Numbered from the stretch's first letter, positions 1-7,775 are shown. The stretch: 64,000 nt of DNA from Secundilactobacillus collinoides DSM 20515 = JCM 1123 (GCF_001435975.1 NZ_AYYR01000023.1:1-64000); one strand, 5' to 3'. Notes: a model not told the origin generated them from the letters alone. Translations and numbers: made by a program.

Positions 1-66
1 ACAATAAAAAACTGGCATTGGCGTGACCACCAATACCAGAAATTTTACAGCCATTTATTTGGATGA
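1..66 (+). CDS. C-terminal end of a phage structural or accessory protein (partial)
   Basis: An open frame runs from the first base of the window to a TGA at 64-66, followed at once by TAA. The 21 visible residues are rich in aromatic and basic residues (Trp, His, Tyr, Lys). The position directly upstream of a terminator and the lysis module suggests the end of a late phage gene, such as a baseplate or tail protein. That is inference from position only, because too little is present to assign a family. Confidence 0.45.
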   Translation, partial: TIKNWHWRDHQYQKFYSHLFG

Positions 67-74
67 TAAACTTT

Positions 75-104
75 AACACCTATAGCGATAGGTGTTTTTA
101 TTTT
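75..104 (+). terminator. Rho-independent terminator inside the phage late region
   Basis: A perfect 9-bp stem (AACACCTAT / ATAGGTGTT) with a 4-nt loop is followed by a T-rich tract. It separates the gene ending at 66 from the next phage gene at 130, so late transcription is probably attenuated rather than stopped here. Confidence 0.75.
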
Positions 105-129
105 GCCTAAAAATTAAGGAGGAACACCA

Positions 130-609
130 ATGTTAATTTATTATGCAGCTGTTAATCAGGATACTGGACAAGTTACAGGAGTTCCACAAGATAGTGCTGG
201 CGATGGACTACACATCTGTTTGGTTCCAGAAACATCTAAAGAATATTTTCTCCGGTGGCCAACGGTTTTTGCGGTTAAGGACGATGCTGGTCATCTTCAA
301 GGCGCACCATGGTGTCCGGATCTAAGTATTGATTATTTACGGAATACTATCGATCAGCAGGCAGTTAAATTGGATGCATCTACTGCTATGGTTGATAACC
401 TAAAAACACAACTAACAAGTCAAACCAAATTAACTAATAGCGCCATTATGGAGCTGTCTATGTACGTGACCGTACCGGCCGCCAACACTGGAACGGCTGA
501 TCAAGCGGCCACAACTACCACGCCAAACATATCAACTGCGGCTACTACACCCACGGATGATACTGCTGATACGAACACCACTGACACTACGAATGGGGGT
601 GCAAACTAA
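130..609 (+). CDS. Hypothetical phage late protein
   Basis: A 159-aa protein with AAGGAGGAAC 5-14 nt upstream of ATG. The first ~95 residues look globular (several Trp, Pro and aromatic residues, then a helical stretch). The last ~45 residues are a low-complexity Thr/Ala/Asp/Asn tail, probably disordered. It overlaps the next gene by TAATG, so the two are translationally coupled. I do not recognise a family. The position, between tail-type genes and the holin/endolysin cassette, matches the small variable proteins that lactobacillus phages carry there. Function unknown. Confidence 0.75.
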   Translation: MLIYYAAVNQDTGQVTGVPQDSAGDGLHICLVPETSKEYFLRWPTVFAVKDDAGHLQGAPWCPDLSIDYLRNTIDQQAVKLDASTAMVDNLKTQLTSQTKLTNSAIMELSMYVTVPAANTGTADQAATTTTPNISTAATTPTDDTADTNTTDTTNGGAN

Positions 610-779
610 TGAAATTTCCTGCAATCTCACGTATTTGGGCAAGCGCAGTGGAATCCAGATCGATCACCATTGATGATGTGCCAGCCCTCTTCAAGGCTGA
701 TGCTCAACAGTACATTATGACTGATTCTGCGACCACCGATACTAAGGCTACCGTGGGGGCTTCCACATCTGTTAATTAA
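609..779 (+). CDS. Small phage protein, possibly XkdX-like
   Basis: A 56-aa frame whose ATG overlaps the previous stop (TAATG). The order of features, an N-terminal aromatic or basic helix, then a turn with SITIDDVPALFKAD and an acidic/Thr-rich end, resembles the XkdX family of short proteins encoded just before holins in Gram-positive phages. The typical family length is 40-60 aa, which fits. The assignment rests on size, position and a loose pattern, so the name is tentative. It ends in a Thr/Ser/Ala tail like that of its upstream neighbour. Confidence 0.6.
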   Translation: MKFPAISRIWASAVESRSITIDDVPALFKADAQQYIMTDSATTDTKATVGASTSVN

Positions 780-821
780 GTTGACGTTTTGTAAGAATAC
801 TTTTGTGAAAGAAGGGATAGT

Positions 822-1133
822 TTGAACGATGCAGACCATAAATTGCTCATGCAACATGACACTGAACTATCAGATCACGAACGTCGAATCAATGATCTGA
901 GCGACAAAATGACAGATACGCTGAATCGAGTAGATGAAAGTAACAAGTATCTGCGTGAGCAGAACAATCGAATTCTTGAAGCTGTTATTCGAGGTAACGA
1001 AAAAAGTGACACTCATAAGGCAGAGCTTGAAACGATTAATCGGCAAAATATATGGAAAGTATTGTTAATCACGATTAGTTCAAGCTCGCTTTTGTATTTA
1101 ATCATTCAACAAATTTTTCATTCAATTCATTAG
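822..1133 (+). CDS. Haemolysin XhlA-like phage membrane protein
   Basis: A 103-aa protein starting at TTG with GAAGGGA five bases upstream. Residues ~1-75 are charged and heptad-like (coiled coil), and residues ~77-98 form one hydrophobic segment followed by a short polar end. This coiled coil plus C-terminal membrane anchor is typical of XhlA-type proteins that act with holins and endolysins in phage or phage-like lysis cassettes. The gene sits two genes before the holin. Family assignment is by architecture and context, since no catalytic motif exists to check. Confidence 0.7.
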   Translation: MNDADHKLLMQHDTELSDHERRINDLSDKMTDTLNRVDESNKYLREQNNRILEAVIRGNEKSDTHKAELETINRQNIWKVLLITISSSSLLYLIIQQIFHSIH

Positions 1134-1145
1134 GAGGAATCATTT

Positions 1146-1505
1146 ATGGTAGTTAATCAAACAATTGTAGCTTATGCACTTTTAATTTTGGACAAGAAAT
1201 TCACACTGGACTTGGTACCGGCTCAATTTAAAGACGATGTGGGTTATTTAGTAACGTATTTTTCGAATGGCTTAGCCACTAGCACTCAATCAGTTACTGA
1301 GAACACCGTCACTCCAGCATCAACCGATACCGCCATCGCTAAAACGTATTCTAACGCTGTTTCAAGCATGGCAGCCGCACCCACCAAAACAGAAACAACC
1401 CCGGCCGTAAACCAAGGTGGTGTAGTTAATACGCAACCTATCGTGGAATCAGACGACAAGGAAGCTACTATTGATTTAGTAAAGGGAACAAAGGGGGCAG
1501 TCTAA
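1146..1505 (+). CDS. CD1375-like phage protein
   Basis: A 119-aa protein with AGGAGG upstream of ATG. Residues ~1-40 follow the pattern of the short CD1375-type domain (YALLIL, then a charged K-F/W-T-L and V-P-x-x-x-K/R-x-x-V segment), which is encoded next to holins in many Firmicutes phages. The rest is a Thr/Ala/Val-rich, probably disordered extension much longer than the family core. Its stop overlaps the holin start. The molecular role of this family is unknown. Confidence 0.65.
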   Translation: MVVNQTIVAYALLILDKKFTLDLVPAQFKDDVGYLVTYFSNGLATSTQSVTENTVTPASTDTAIAKTYSNAVSSMAAAPTKTETTPAVNQGGVVNTQPIVESDDKEATIDLVKGTKGAV

Positions 1506-2047
1506 TGAACTGGACTAAGATTATTTCAGACGCACTCAATTGGCTGATTGGTGGCGGTGGCACTTTGACCCTGGCCGTCATTCTGAAAAACTGGCCGAAG
1601 ATTATTGGCGCCTTGGAAAACTTTGCTGACCAAACGAAGACGAACAAGGATAATCAAGTGGTTGACCGTATCAAGTCCATGGCACAGACGTTAGTCACTG
1701 CGATCCAGCCATTGGCATTGCCCGGCGCCGACCAAAAGAAGCTGGCTTCACAACGCCTAGTCGAACTTGCTAAGGACTTTAACGTCGATCTAGACAGTGA
1801 CAAGGCCAACGACTACATCGAGGAGGCCTACCAGCTTAATTACGGCGCTGTTAAAGCCACTACAGCTGAAGCAACGCAACTGACATCAAAAGACGCTGTA
1901 AAAGCTGTTCAACAGGCGGCAGCCAACTTTGACGTGATGAATCCACCAGCCATTAAACTAGCCGATGGTGATGCAGTTAAAATTGGTAATAAGACATACA
2001 CCCTCAACGCCGATAACGGCATCTTCTTAACTGCAAAGGAGGGGTAA
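1505..2047 (+). CDS. Phage holin, LLH family
   Basis: A 180-aa protein. Residues ~8-28 form a Gly-rich hydrophobic segment (LIGGGGTLTLAVIL), the single membrane span expected of LLH-type holins (named after lactobacillus phage LL-H). A charged helical region follows (~35-120), with a C-terminal ~40-residue region that ends in an SH3-like or beta-rich stretch. Holins permeabilise the membrane so that the endolysin can reach the wall. Its start overlaps the upstream stop and the endolysin begins 2 nt after its own stop, so the two are coupled as a lysis cassette. The holin call is strong from context and good from sequence. Confidence 0.75.
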   Translation: MNWTKIISDALNWLIGGGGTLTLAVILKNWPKIIGALENFADQTKTNKDNQVVDRIKSMAQTLVTAIQPLALPGADQKKLASQRLVELAKDFNVDLDSDKANDYIEEAYQLNYGAVKATTAEATQLTSKDAVKAVQQAAANFDVMNPPAIKLADGDAVKIGNKTYTLNADNGIFLTAKEG

Positions 2048-2049
2048 CA

Positions 2050-3162
2050 ATGGCTTCATACTTCATTGATGTATCAGGTTATCAGCCTGATACACTGGCG
2101 TACTTTCAAGATAAGAAGGCCCGCGGTGCTAAGGGTGTTGTCGTTAAGACCTCCCAGGGTGGATATGGTGGTACACCGTACATCAATCCACAGGGCAAGG
2201 CACAAATAGCTAACGCGAAGAAAGCTGGCCTGAAGGTGGCACTGTATCATTACGGCACCTTTAACTCCCTCAAATACGGGAGCGGTGATCCAGCTACCGA
2301 AGCTCATTTGATGGCCGACGTGGCCAAAGCGTGGGGTTGCGGTTACGATACCGTCATGGTGCTTGACGCCGAAGACAGTTCACTACGGACAAAGGCCAGT
2401 GCTGATGCTGCCCTTTTCTATAACGAGCTTAAACGGCGCGGATACTCACACTTTGACATCTACGGTCCCGGTAGCTGGTTCTGGGCCGGACGTTTGAAGA
2501 TTGGCACAAGCTACGGTCTTGACGGCTGGCCTGCTGCGTATAACAATTCTGGTTCCGGTGTGAGCGGTGCTAAGGCATGGCAATACACCGACAACTGGAA
2601 AGGCTTAGGTGTGGATGGCTCACTGGATTATAGCGGACAGTACACAACTGGATCTACTAGTACAGTCAAAGCCAAGCCTAAGACTTATACCAAGGACAAC
2701 GTGCATGACTACTACTTCACGTACAATTCTGGTCGGATCATTACCAAGACGACTATCTACCAGCATAGGACTACCAAACTCTCCAGTAAGTCGAACAGAG
2801 GTCTTAAAATCAAAGCTGGCACTCCGGTGGATATTGCCAAAGTACATTTCGACAGTAAAGGTATTGTGCCATTTTTTGAGTTAGCCAACGGCTGCTACAT
2901 CACTGCTAATCGCGACATGGTGATCAACGCCTTCTATGAATCACCTCTGAAAGCTATTAAAGTGATCAAAGCGACCTACTTATATAAAGATTTACAACGA
3001 ACTAAGGTAGTTAAAAGATCTGGATTCAAGTCTAACAAGTGGCCGAAGAACACGCAGTTCACTGTCGATAAAGCCATAGCATACAATGGCAAATGGTTAC
3101 TTAAATTGAGCAACGGGTACTACTGTACCGGATACAAACTTTACGTAAAGAAGATTGCTTGA
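2050..3162 (+). CDS. Phage endolysin, GH25 muramidase with C-terminal wall-binding repeats
   Basis: A 370-aa protein with AGGAGGGG before ATG. Residues ~1-195 are a glycoside hydrolase 25 domain: the N-terminal FIDVSGYQ, the middle VMVLDAED with the acidic catalytic residues, and the WQYTDNW near the domain end are all present. It would cleave the beta-1,4 bond between N-acetylmuramic acid and N-acetylglucosamine. Residues ~230-370 hold two divergent ~65-residue repeats, each ending in L-x-N-G-x-Y-x-T, of the SLAP/SH3-like kind found in lactobacillus wall-binding proteins. No signal peptide is visible, so export depends on the upstream holin. A strong terminator follows. Confidence 0.92.
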   Translation: MASYFIDVSGYQPDTLAYFQDKKARGAKGVVVKTSQGGYGGTPYINPQGKAQIANAKKAGLKVALYHYGTFNSLKYGSGDPATEAHLMADVAKAWGCGYDTVMVLDAEDSSLRTKASADAALFYNELKRRGYSHFDIYGPGSWFWAGRLKIGTSYGLDGWPAAYNNSGSGVSGAKAWQYTDNWKGLGVDGSLDYSGQYTTGSTSTVKAKPKTYTKDNVHDYYFTYNSGRIITKTTIYQHRTTKLSSKSNRGLKIKAGTPVDIAKVHFDSKGIVPFFELANGCYITANRDMVINAFYESPLKAIKVIKATYLYKDLQRTKVVKRSGFKSNKWPKNTQFTVDKAIAYNGKWLLKLSNGYYCTGYKLYVKKIA

Positions 3163-3191
3163 TATAATTGAATTACAAATTTATCTCGAAG

Positions 3192-3226
3192 CCTCCGGAC
3201 CTGTAATGGGTCGGGAGGTTTTTTTG
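3192..3226 (+). terminator. Terminator after the endolysin
   Basis: The stem CCTCCGGACC / GGTCGGGAGG (nine of ten positions paired, 7-nt loop) is followed by seven T. It closes the phage late operon. Confidence 0.85.
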
Positions 3227-3763
3227 ATGAATGCTTAAATTACTCTTCTATAAATTAATTGATATACCAACTTAAATATGATTGGACAAACTAAAATCGG
3301 CCACTAGCCTAACAATTGTTAGCAGTCAAACTATAGTAACTAAGAAATTGCAGAAGGGAGCTTTATAATCCATTCCAATTTAATAGCTAAAAGGTGTTTT
3401 AGTAATTGTAAAATGAGTATGTAAAATATAAGTTACACGGAAGCCACAAAAATGTACTTGATTAAGAAAAAGGGGGCGAAGATAACACAGCATACAAGCG
3501 ATACCGCAAAAGGAAATTACAAGCTTGTCACTTTAAATTTATTGAATTAAAAAGTTGCTAACTATAATTGTTACTGTCTCGTGAAGGTATAAAGTCAATA
3601 GAACAATTTATTGAATCTTAAATAGAGTGCATAAAATTGATTGCTAGTAAAGGTGAACACCAGGTTATCAATCAACGAATTGATAATATTGAAGAAGATG
3701 TTAGTGAACTCAAGCAAAAATAGTGTTATACTTGAGGCACCTTGAAAGTTAATCATTGGACAC
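3227..3763. other. Decayed sequence between prophage lysis genes and tRNA side
   Basis: No intact gene is supported in these ~540 bases. On the + strand short frames are interrupted by stops: one reads a ~30-residue Glu/Ile/Asp-rich helical tail ending at 3723, in frame with an upstream ~14-residue fragment across a TAA near 3618. AT content is higher than in the neighbouring core genes. This fits remnants of phage or plasmid-type genes at the prophage edge, but no family can be named. Confidence 0.4.
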
Positions 3764-3809
3764 AAAAAAGGGGCACTCATCTCATTGCGAGGTGGGTGGC
3801 CCTTTTTTA
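3764..3809. terminator. Bidirectional terminator
   Basis: A long imperfect stem, AAGGGGCACTCATCTC on one side and GAGGTGGGTGGCCCTT on the other with a short loop, has A-runs to the left and T-runs to the right. It would work on both strands. The minus-strand gene at 3807-4001 ends inside it. Confidence 0.7.
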
Positions 3810-4001
3810 TTTTCTTATATACTCCAGCATTATGGACTGGTACATTAGCACCTCGTCAACGTAGTGATCGTATGCTTCTTCGATGGTAGTAAATTCTTCA
3901 TCGTAGACTAGGTGTCCGTCCTCATACGATTTTACATATACGTCATGCATGGCAATCATCGACGAGTAATCGCCATACACCATGTAATACATCTCAAACA
4001 T
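3807..4001 (-). CDS. Small acidic hypothetical protein
   Basis: A 64-aa protein with a strong AGGAGGG 7 nt before ATG and a terminator overlapping its stop, so it is very probably a real gene. It is rich in Tyr, Met, Asp and Glu (net acidic), with a pattern D-x-Y-V-K-S-Y-E-D-G followed by E-E-A-Y-D-H-Y-V-D-E-V that suggests a small alpha/beta fold. No signal peptide or membrane span. It lies between the prophage lysis module and the tRNA-Ser gene, so it may be a phage-encoded lysogeny gene. Function unknown. Confidence 0.65.
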   Translation of the reverse strand: MFEMYYMVYGDYSSMIAMHDVYVKSYEDGHLVYDEEFTTIEEAYDHYVDEVLMYQSIMLEYIRK

Positions 4002-4062
4002 AATTCATCCCTCCTACATAACATAATAGGTATAAGTAATGTGTTATAAATCAGAACTTGAT

Positions 4063-4113
4063 TGGTTAGACGCAGTTTTAGTGGTTAGATATGTGGTTAG
4101 ATAAAGAGTTAGA
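4063..4113 (+). repeat. Short direct repeats TGGTTAGA beside the tRNA
   Basis: TGGTTAGA occurs at 4063, 4082 and 4094, with a variant (AGTTAGA) ending at 4113, spaced 12-19 nt apart. Repeats of this size close to a phage attachment site are what integrase arm-type binding sites look like. That role is inferred from position only. Confidence 0.45.
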
Positions 4114-4141
4114 TTATTATGAGCTATTTAATCTGATAAAA

Positions 4142-4190
4142 AATAAAAAGTCCATAATAGCACCGCTTTAGGTAACCATCATGGACTATT
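4142..4190 (-). terminator. Terminator downstream of tRNA-Ser (minus strand)
   Basis: On the minus strand AGTCCAT at 4188-4182 pairs with ATGGACT at 4156-4150, followed by T5 and further T-rich sequence. It lies just 3' of the tRNA-Ser gene and would end its transcript. Confidence 0.6.
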
Positions 4191-4202
4191 GGGTTTCTAC
4201 TA

Positions 4203-4290
4203 AGGAGAGTACAGGATTTGAACCTGCGCGCCGGTATTAGCCGGTTCGCCGGATTTCGAGTCCGGTGCATTACCACTCTGCCAACTCTCC
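4203..4290 (-). tRNA. tRNA-Ser (anticodon CGA)
   Basis: On the minus strand a full class II cloverleaf is visible: acceptor stem GGAGAGT/ACTCTCC, D arm, anticodon stem CCGGA/TCCGG with loop CTCGAAA (anticodon CGA), the long variable arm typical of serine tRNA, and a T arm with TTCAAAT. CCA is not encoded. The base at the discriminator position is T, whereas tRNA-Ser usually has G there. The 3' end points toward the prophage module, which makes this the likely integration site. Confidence 0.93.
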
Positions 4291-4415
4291 ATTAATCAAC
4301 AGCACTAAATAATTATACCAAAGCTGAGAAAACTTGCAAGGGCTTTAGCTATCATTTTGGGGAGAGATCAATTGATTTTGACAGGATCAGCGGCAACGAT
4401 AATTTTTTGATGATT

Positions 4416-5360
4416 TTACAATTTCGGTTCATTCACAGCCCATTGTGGTGTCTGCCCACGTAGGACTTGTTCGATCATCTTCACAGCACCCATTGCCATA
4501 CGCTGGTTGGATTCAACGGTGTTCGATCCTACGTGTGGAGTGACAAACACATTATCCAATGCCAGCAGCGGATTATCAGCTGTGATTGGCTCGTGCTGAT
4601 AAACGTCTAAAGCGGCGCCTGCGAGCTTTTTGGACTTTAAGGCATCCACTAAGGCACCTTCATCCACAATGGCACCACGGGCTAAATTTATCAGCGAGGC
4701 GGTCGGCTTCATAAGTGCAAGGGTTTGGGCATTGACGATTTCTTTAGTTTCTGGAACAGCAGCCAGATGCAGTGAGACAAAGTCGGCCGTCTTAAACAGG
4801 GTGTCCCAGTCAACGTATTCGCCGTAATCCGTCTCATAGTGGGTCCGGTTATAGATCAGAATTTTAACGCCAAAGCTGCTTAAGATTTTCGCAACGGCTT
4901 GACCGATATGGCCGAAGCCAACGATGCCGACTGTTGCGCCGATGAGGTCATGGCCCATGATATGATAGCCGCCAGTCCAGTCACCAGCGCGAAGCTTCTT
5001 TGAAATGGGATCAAACTTCCGGGCCAGCAGCATGATGTCCAAAACAGCTGCTTCCGCAACGCTCACTGCGTTAGCACCAGGCGTGTTGGTCACCCATATG
5101 CCTTTCTTGGCAGCAAAATTCACGTCGATGTTGTCGTAACCAACACCGCGGCGGGCCAGAACTTTTAGGTTTGGCATTTTATCATACATGCTGTTTGGAA
5201 TCTTATTGCTGATCATCATGACTGCGGCAGCATCTGGCGCAGTTGCCAAGATGTTTTCTTCGTCAGGATTGTCAACGGTGAGGACTTCAAATCCTTGTTT
5301 TGTTAAGTAGTGCTCGGTCAGTTCGTCAGCCACGGCTGGCATAATTATTTTTTCGGTCAT
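4416..5360 (-). CDS. NAD-dependent D-2-hydroxyacid dehydrogenase (phosphoglycerate dehydrogenase-like)
   Basis: A 314-aa protein. The start chosen is the ATG at 5360, because AAAGGA lies 8 nt upstream of it; an ATG three codons earlier overlaps that ribosome binding site. The Rossmann motif GFGHIGQ lies near residue 150. The catalytic set of the family is present: Arg in LARGAIV, Glu in YQHEP, and His in TPHVGSNT. It would reduce a 2-keto acid or oxidise a D-2-hydroxy acid with NAD(H). No ACT domain, so a regulated SerA role is not indicated and the exact substrate is unknown. Monocistronic by spacing. Confidence 0.88.
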   Translation of the reverse strand: MTEKIIMPAVADELTEHYLTKQGFEVLTVDNPDEENILATAPDAAAVMMISNKIPNSMYDKMPNLKVLARRGVGYDNIDVNFAAKKGIWVTNTPGANAVSVAEAAVLDIMLLARKFDPISKKLRAGDWTGGYHIMGHDLIGATVGIVGFGHIGQAVAKILSSFGVKILIYNRTHYETDYGEYVDWDTLFKTADFVSLHLAAVPETKEIVNAQTLALMKPTASLINLARGAIVDEGALVDALKSKKLAGAALDVYQHEPITADNPLLALDNVFVTPHVGSNTVESNQRMAMGAVKMIEQVLRGQTPQWAVNEPKL

Positions 5361-5696
5361 ATCGCGCATCCTTTTGTTTTATTTATCGTCTTTCCAACCA
5401 GTAAGGGCACAATTAAACAATTCGTGACTGGCGGATAGGAGATATGCAAATTAGAGTCAAAATGAGATTAGTTATTGCCACTATTATAATAACTAAAATA
5501 GGCTTAAAACAAGCTTAAAACAAGCTTAAATCGTGCGCTTCTGGTACTAAAACCAAGACAACCCGCAATTGTCTAAATTGATACTCAGGAACGCGCTGTA
5601 TTAATAAAAAAAGACACTTGAAATTCATAATGAACCGGTCTAAAATGGCAGAATAACTTGAGTACAATGAGACTCATGTTAGGTAAATAAATGGTT

Positions 5697-5731
5697 GAGT
5701 GTCTTTGCCGGTGTGGTGGGGCACTCTTTTT
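5697..5731 (+). terminator. Terminator-like hairpin with an alternative pairing partner
   Basis: GAGTG at 5697-5701 pairs with CACTC at 5722-5726 and five T follow. The same GAGTG, extended as GAGTGTCTTT, can instead pair with AAAGACACTT near 5608-5618. The two pairings exclude each other, which is the logic of an attenuator, but no + strand gene follows within 1.5 kb, so the role is uncertain. Confidence 0.35.
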
Positions 5732-5989
5732 GTCGCCTGAGGTCCATTTATGTGCGAGGCCGTAACTGGTGAAGCGTGTGAGATTATTTACAGCCCTGAT
5801 TTCAAAGTGATCTAACATTGTCCCAACACCAAAATGATTTAAAAAAAGAAAAAAACTAAAATAAAATAAATTTTCGATTGTCGGGGAGTAAATCCCGCCA
5901 CATCAGCATTTCACTTACAATTTAAAAGTAAAAAGGCCACATAACCATCATGATAGCGCTTTAAAAGTCGAAAATTATCGTACAAATTG

Positions 5990-6103
5990 TTTACAAATAA
6001 ATTTATTGGGTGTATTGTTAACAGCATACTTTCCAGTACGAATGTACTTATTCTCAACTACCAAAAGAAGTCGATCCCGGGTTTCCGGGATGGGCTTTTT
6101 TTG
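5990..6103 (+). ncRNA. Candidate orphan small RNA
   Basis: A promoter TTTACA-17 bp-TATTGT (5990-6018) with a TG just before the -10 is followed ~55 nt later by a strong terminator: ATCCCGG-GTTT-CCGGGAT plus seven T, ending near 6102. Between them a small hairpin AGTAC-GAAT-GTACT is visible and no start codon with a ribosome binding site exists. The predicted transcript is about 75-80 nt. Existence of the RNA is inference from promoter and terminator. Confidence 0.4.
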
Positions 6104-6105
6104 TG

Positions 6106-6250
6106 CAGAGAGGGGCGCAAGTTGTTTGAAGGGCGGAGCCGCTAGTCTTGGGAAGCTCGTTTCAACTAGGCTGCCGGGGCGATCATCGCAAGCACCACTA
6201 AGGTGAAAAAAACTAAAAATCCGAGTCTGATCCTTGGCTCAGAGCCCTTT
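6106..6250 (+). repeat. Decayed copy of the 114-nt hairpin element
   Basis: Two fragments match the intact copies. The 5' fragment (about 6108-6143) keeps GCAAG, then TT-AAGGG and GCGGAGCC in the right order. The apical fragment (about 6215-6249) keeps CCGAGTCTGA and TTGGCTCAGAG, close to the apex of the copy at 16227. The 3' arm is missing and ~70 unrelated bases separate the fragments, so the fold is lost. Confidence 0.5.
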
Positions 6251-6369
6251 ATTTGGTCACACATTGCCTTTCCGGACCAACCTCAAATAAGTTATCAAGT
6301 ATGCGAGAATTGAAGGCTCGCCGGCAAACGATAAGAATAGTGTGTATAACCTAAAAACGCCGACCGCTC

Positions 6370-6414
6370 AAAAAAACACCCAACAATAATCCAAGAAAGA
6401 ATTATTGCTGGGCG
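6370..6414 (-). terminator. Terminator of the GNAT gene
   Basis: On the minus strand GCCCAGCAATAAT pairs with ATTATTGTTGGGTG around an ~11-nt loop, followed by a run of T. It lies just downstream of the acetyltransferase stop codon. Confidence 0.8.
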
Positions 6415-6456
6415 CTTTATTGGGCCGAAAAAGGCCGTTAAATTTTTTCCGTCAGG

Positions 6457-7005
6457 CTAGCTAGCATGTGGCATTGAACTTTGGTTAGACGTCAGCCGTT
6501 CATAGACGTAGCTAATATCATTTTTGTGATAGACGCCATAAATTTCACCAACTTTAGTGAAAGCCATTTTGTTGATCAGATGCTGCATGGCTTGATTGTC
6601 AGCATGGGTATCGATCCGAAGACTGTCGATTTCAGGGTGATTCTCTTCGACGTGGCTGATCACACTTTCAAATAATTGCGTGGCGTAGCCCTTGCCACCA
6701 TGGTTGGAATGAATGGCAACCCGGTGAATCACGAGGTAATTGTCATTGTGATTGAGCCAATCACCCGTCATGGTGTCGTATGAGTGATCAGGGGCCGTGA
6801 CGATGGCAATGGCGCCTACCGTTTCATTATCATCTGAATTTGCGAGGTAGGCAAACCCGTGGTTAATATCATATGTGATCTGGTCGGTAGAAGGGTAGTC
6901 ACCCTGCCATTGATCGACGCCTTTTTCAGCGAGTTGATCGCGGCCGTCACTTAGAATCGCCAAAATGGTGTCTAAATCAGCGAGCGTTGCTTTTGTTAAT
7001 TTCAT
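6457..7005 (-). CDS. GNAT family N-acetyltransferase
   Basis: A 182-aa protein with AAGGAG 9 nt before ATG. The family pattern is present: an N-terminal K-L-T-K-A-T-L-A-D start, central beta strands (VGAIAIV, YLVIHRVAI), then the acetyl-CoA pyrophosphate-binding region HGGKGYATQLFE (the Q/RxxGxG/A loop, residues ~108-119). It would transfer an acetyl group from acetyl-CoA to an amine, substrate unknown. Length is typical of stand-alone GNATs. Single gene with its own terminator. Confidence 0.88.
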   Translation of the reverse strand: MKLTKATLADLDTILAILSDGRDQLAEKGVDQWQGDYPSTDQITYDINHGFAYLANSDDNETVGAIAIVTAPDHSYDTMTGDWLNHNDNYLVIHRVAIHSNHGGKGYATQLFESVISHVEENHPEIDSLRIDTHADNQAMQHLINKMAFTKVGEIYGVYHKNDISYVYERLTSNQSSMPHAS

Positions 7006-7290
7006 CTATTAACACTCCTTTTGCAAAGAAATCACAACGTTTAATGTAACTGATAATGACTTGAATTACCAGCATTAATGTTTAACCCTGATAGTATTTT
7101 CATAAATAAAACATTTTTGCTGAAACGTTTTAATGAACGGCTTCACGCTAGCAACCAGATTCATGGTCAATGAACGCTTACTCAGAGCATTTACGTTGCG
7201 ATTTGACAGAAATTTAGTGATAATAATGGTATAGGATGACGTTCGGGAAAGACACACACAAGACCTATTTGACACTGAAAGGAGTCGCGT

Positions 7291-7731
7291 ATGTATCAAG
7301 ATATTTTAGTGCCCTTAGACGGCAGTGTAAACGCCGATGAAGCATTACAAGAAGCCATTCAGCTTAGCCGCTATTTCGGCTCGCAAATCACGTTATTAAC
7401 CGTGGTCAACAACAGTAATTGGCTGGCAGCTTCCGGCAGTATCACTTATGATTTTACGAAGGATTATCGGGAAAGAGCGGAAAAATTATTAGCGCAGGGA
7501 AGTGAAATCGCAGAAAAAGCCGGCATTCAAACAGAATCGGTCATTGAGACGGGGATTCCAAAGAATGTGGTTGTCTCATTTGCAAAAGAGCACGCAATCG
7601 ATCTGATTGTTATCGGTAAATCGGGGGCAGATGCCATCAACCGCATGTTGATTGGGTCAACTACTGCCTATGTTGTCCGGAATGCGTCGGTGCGCGTTCT
7701 CGTTGTTAATGATGATGATACTTCTGAATAA
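7291..7731 (+). CDS. Universal stress protein, UspA family
   Basis: A 146-aa protein with AAGGAG 8 nt before ATG. Typical single Usp domain: the N-terminal ILVPLDGS with the conserved Asp, a hydrophobic VVVSFAKE segment, and the C-terminal ATP-binding motif G-x2-G-x9-G-S (IGKSGADAINRMLIGSTTAYVVRNA) followed by RVLVVN. The motif suggests an ATP-binding Usp. An extended -10 (TGG-TATAGG, near 7228-7235) lies upstream. A long hairpin follows. Such proteins help cells survive stress, but the biochemical task is generally unclear. Confidence 0.93.
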   Translation: MYQDILVPLDGSVNADEALQEAIQLSRYFGSQITLLTVVNNSNWLAASGSITYDFTKDYRERAEKLLAQGSEIAEKAGIQTESVIETGIPKNVVVSFAKEHAIDLIVIGKSGADAINRMLIGSTTAYVVRNASVRVLVVNDDDTSE

Positions 7732-7775
7732 ATAACGACACAGGGGTGTGACTGCAAACATCCTGACCATATCAA

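Larger units (their letters stand above)
5361..6369. other. 1-kb intergenic region without a convincing protein gene
   Basis: Several short frames exist here but none has a ribosome binding site or family features. The region holds a terminator-like hairpin at 5697-5731, a candidate small RNA at 5990-6103 and a decayed copy of the 114-nt hairpin element at 6106-6250. It also has two imperfect cre-like strings, of which the one at 5951-5964 matches 12 of 14 consensus positions. Confidence 0.6.

Noticed and set aside
5585-5818. Minus-strand 77-codon frame upstream of the 2-hydroxyacid dehydrogenase
   Set aside because: It crosses a terminator-like hairpin, lacks a ribosome binding site and reads like random translation.
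6006-6206. + strand 66-codon frame at the candidate small RNA
   Set aside because: The frame runs through the terminator at 6073-6102 and the decayed repeat, and has no ribosome binding site.
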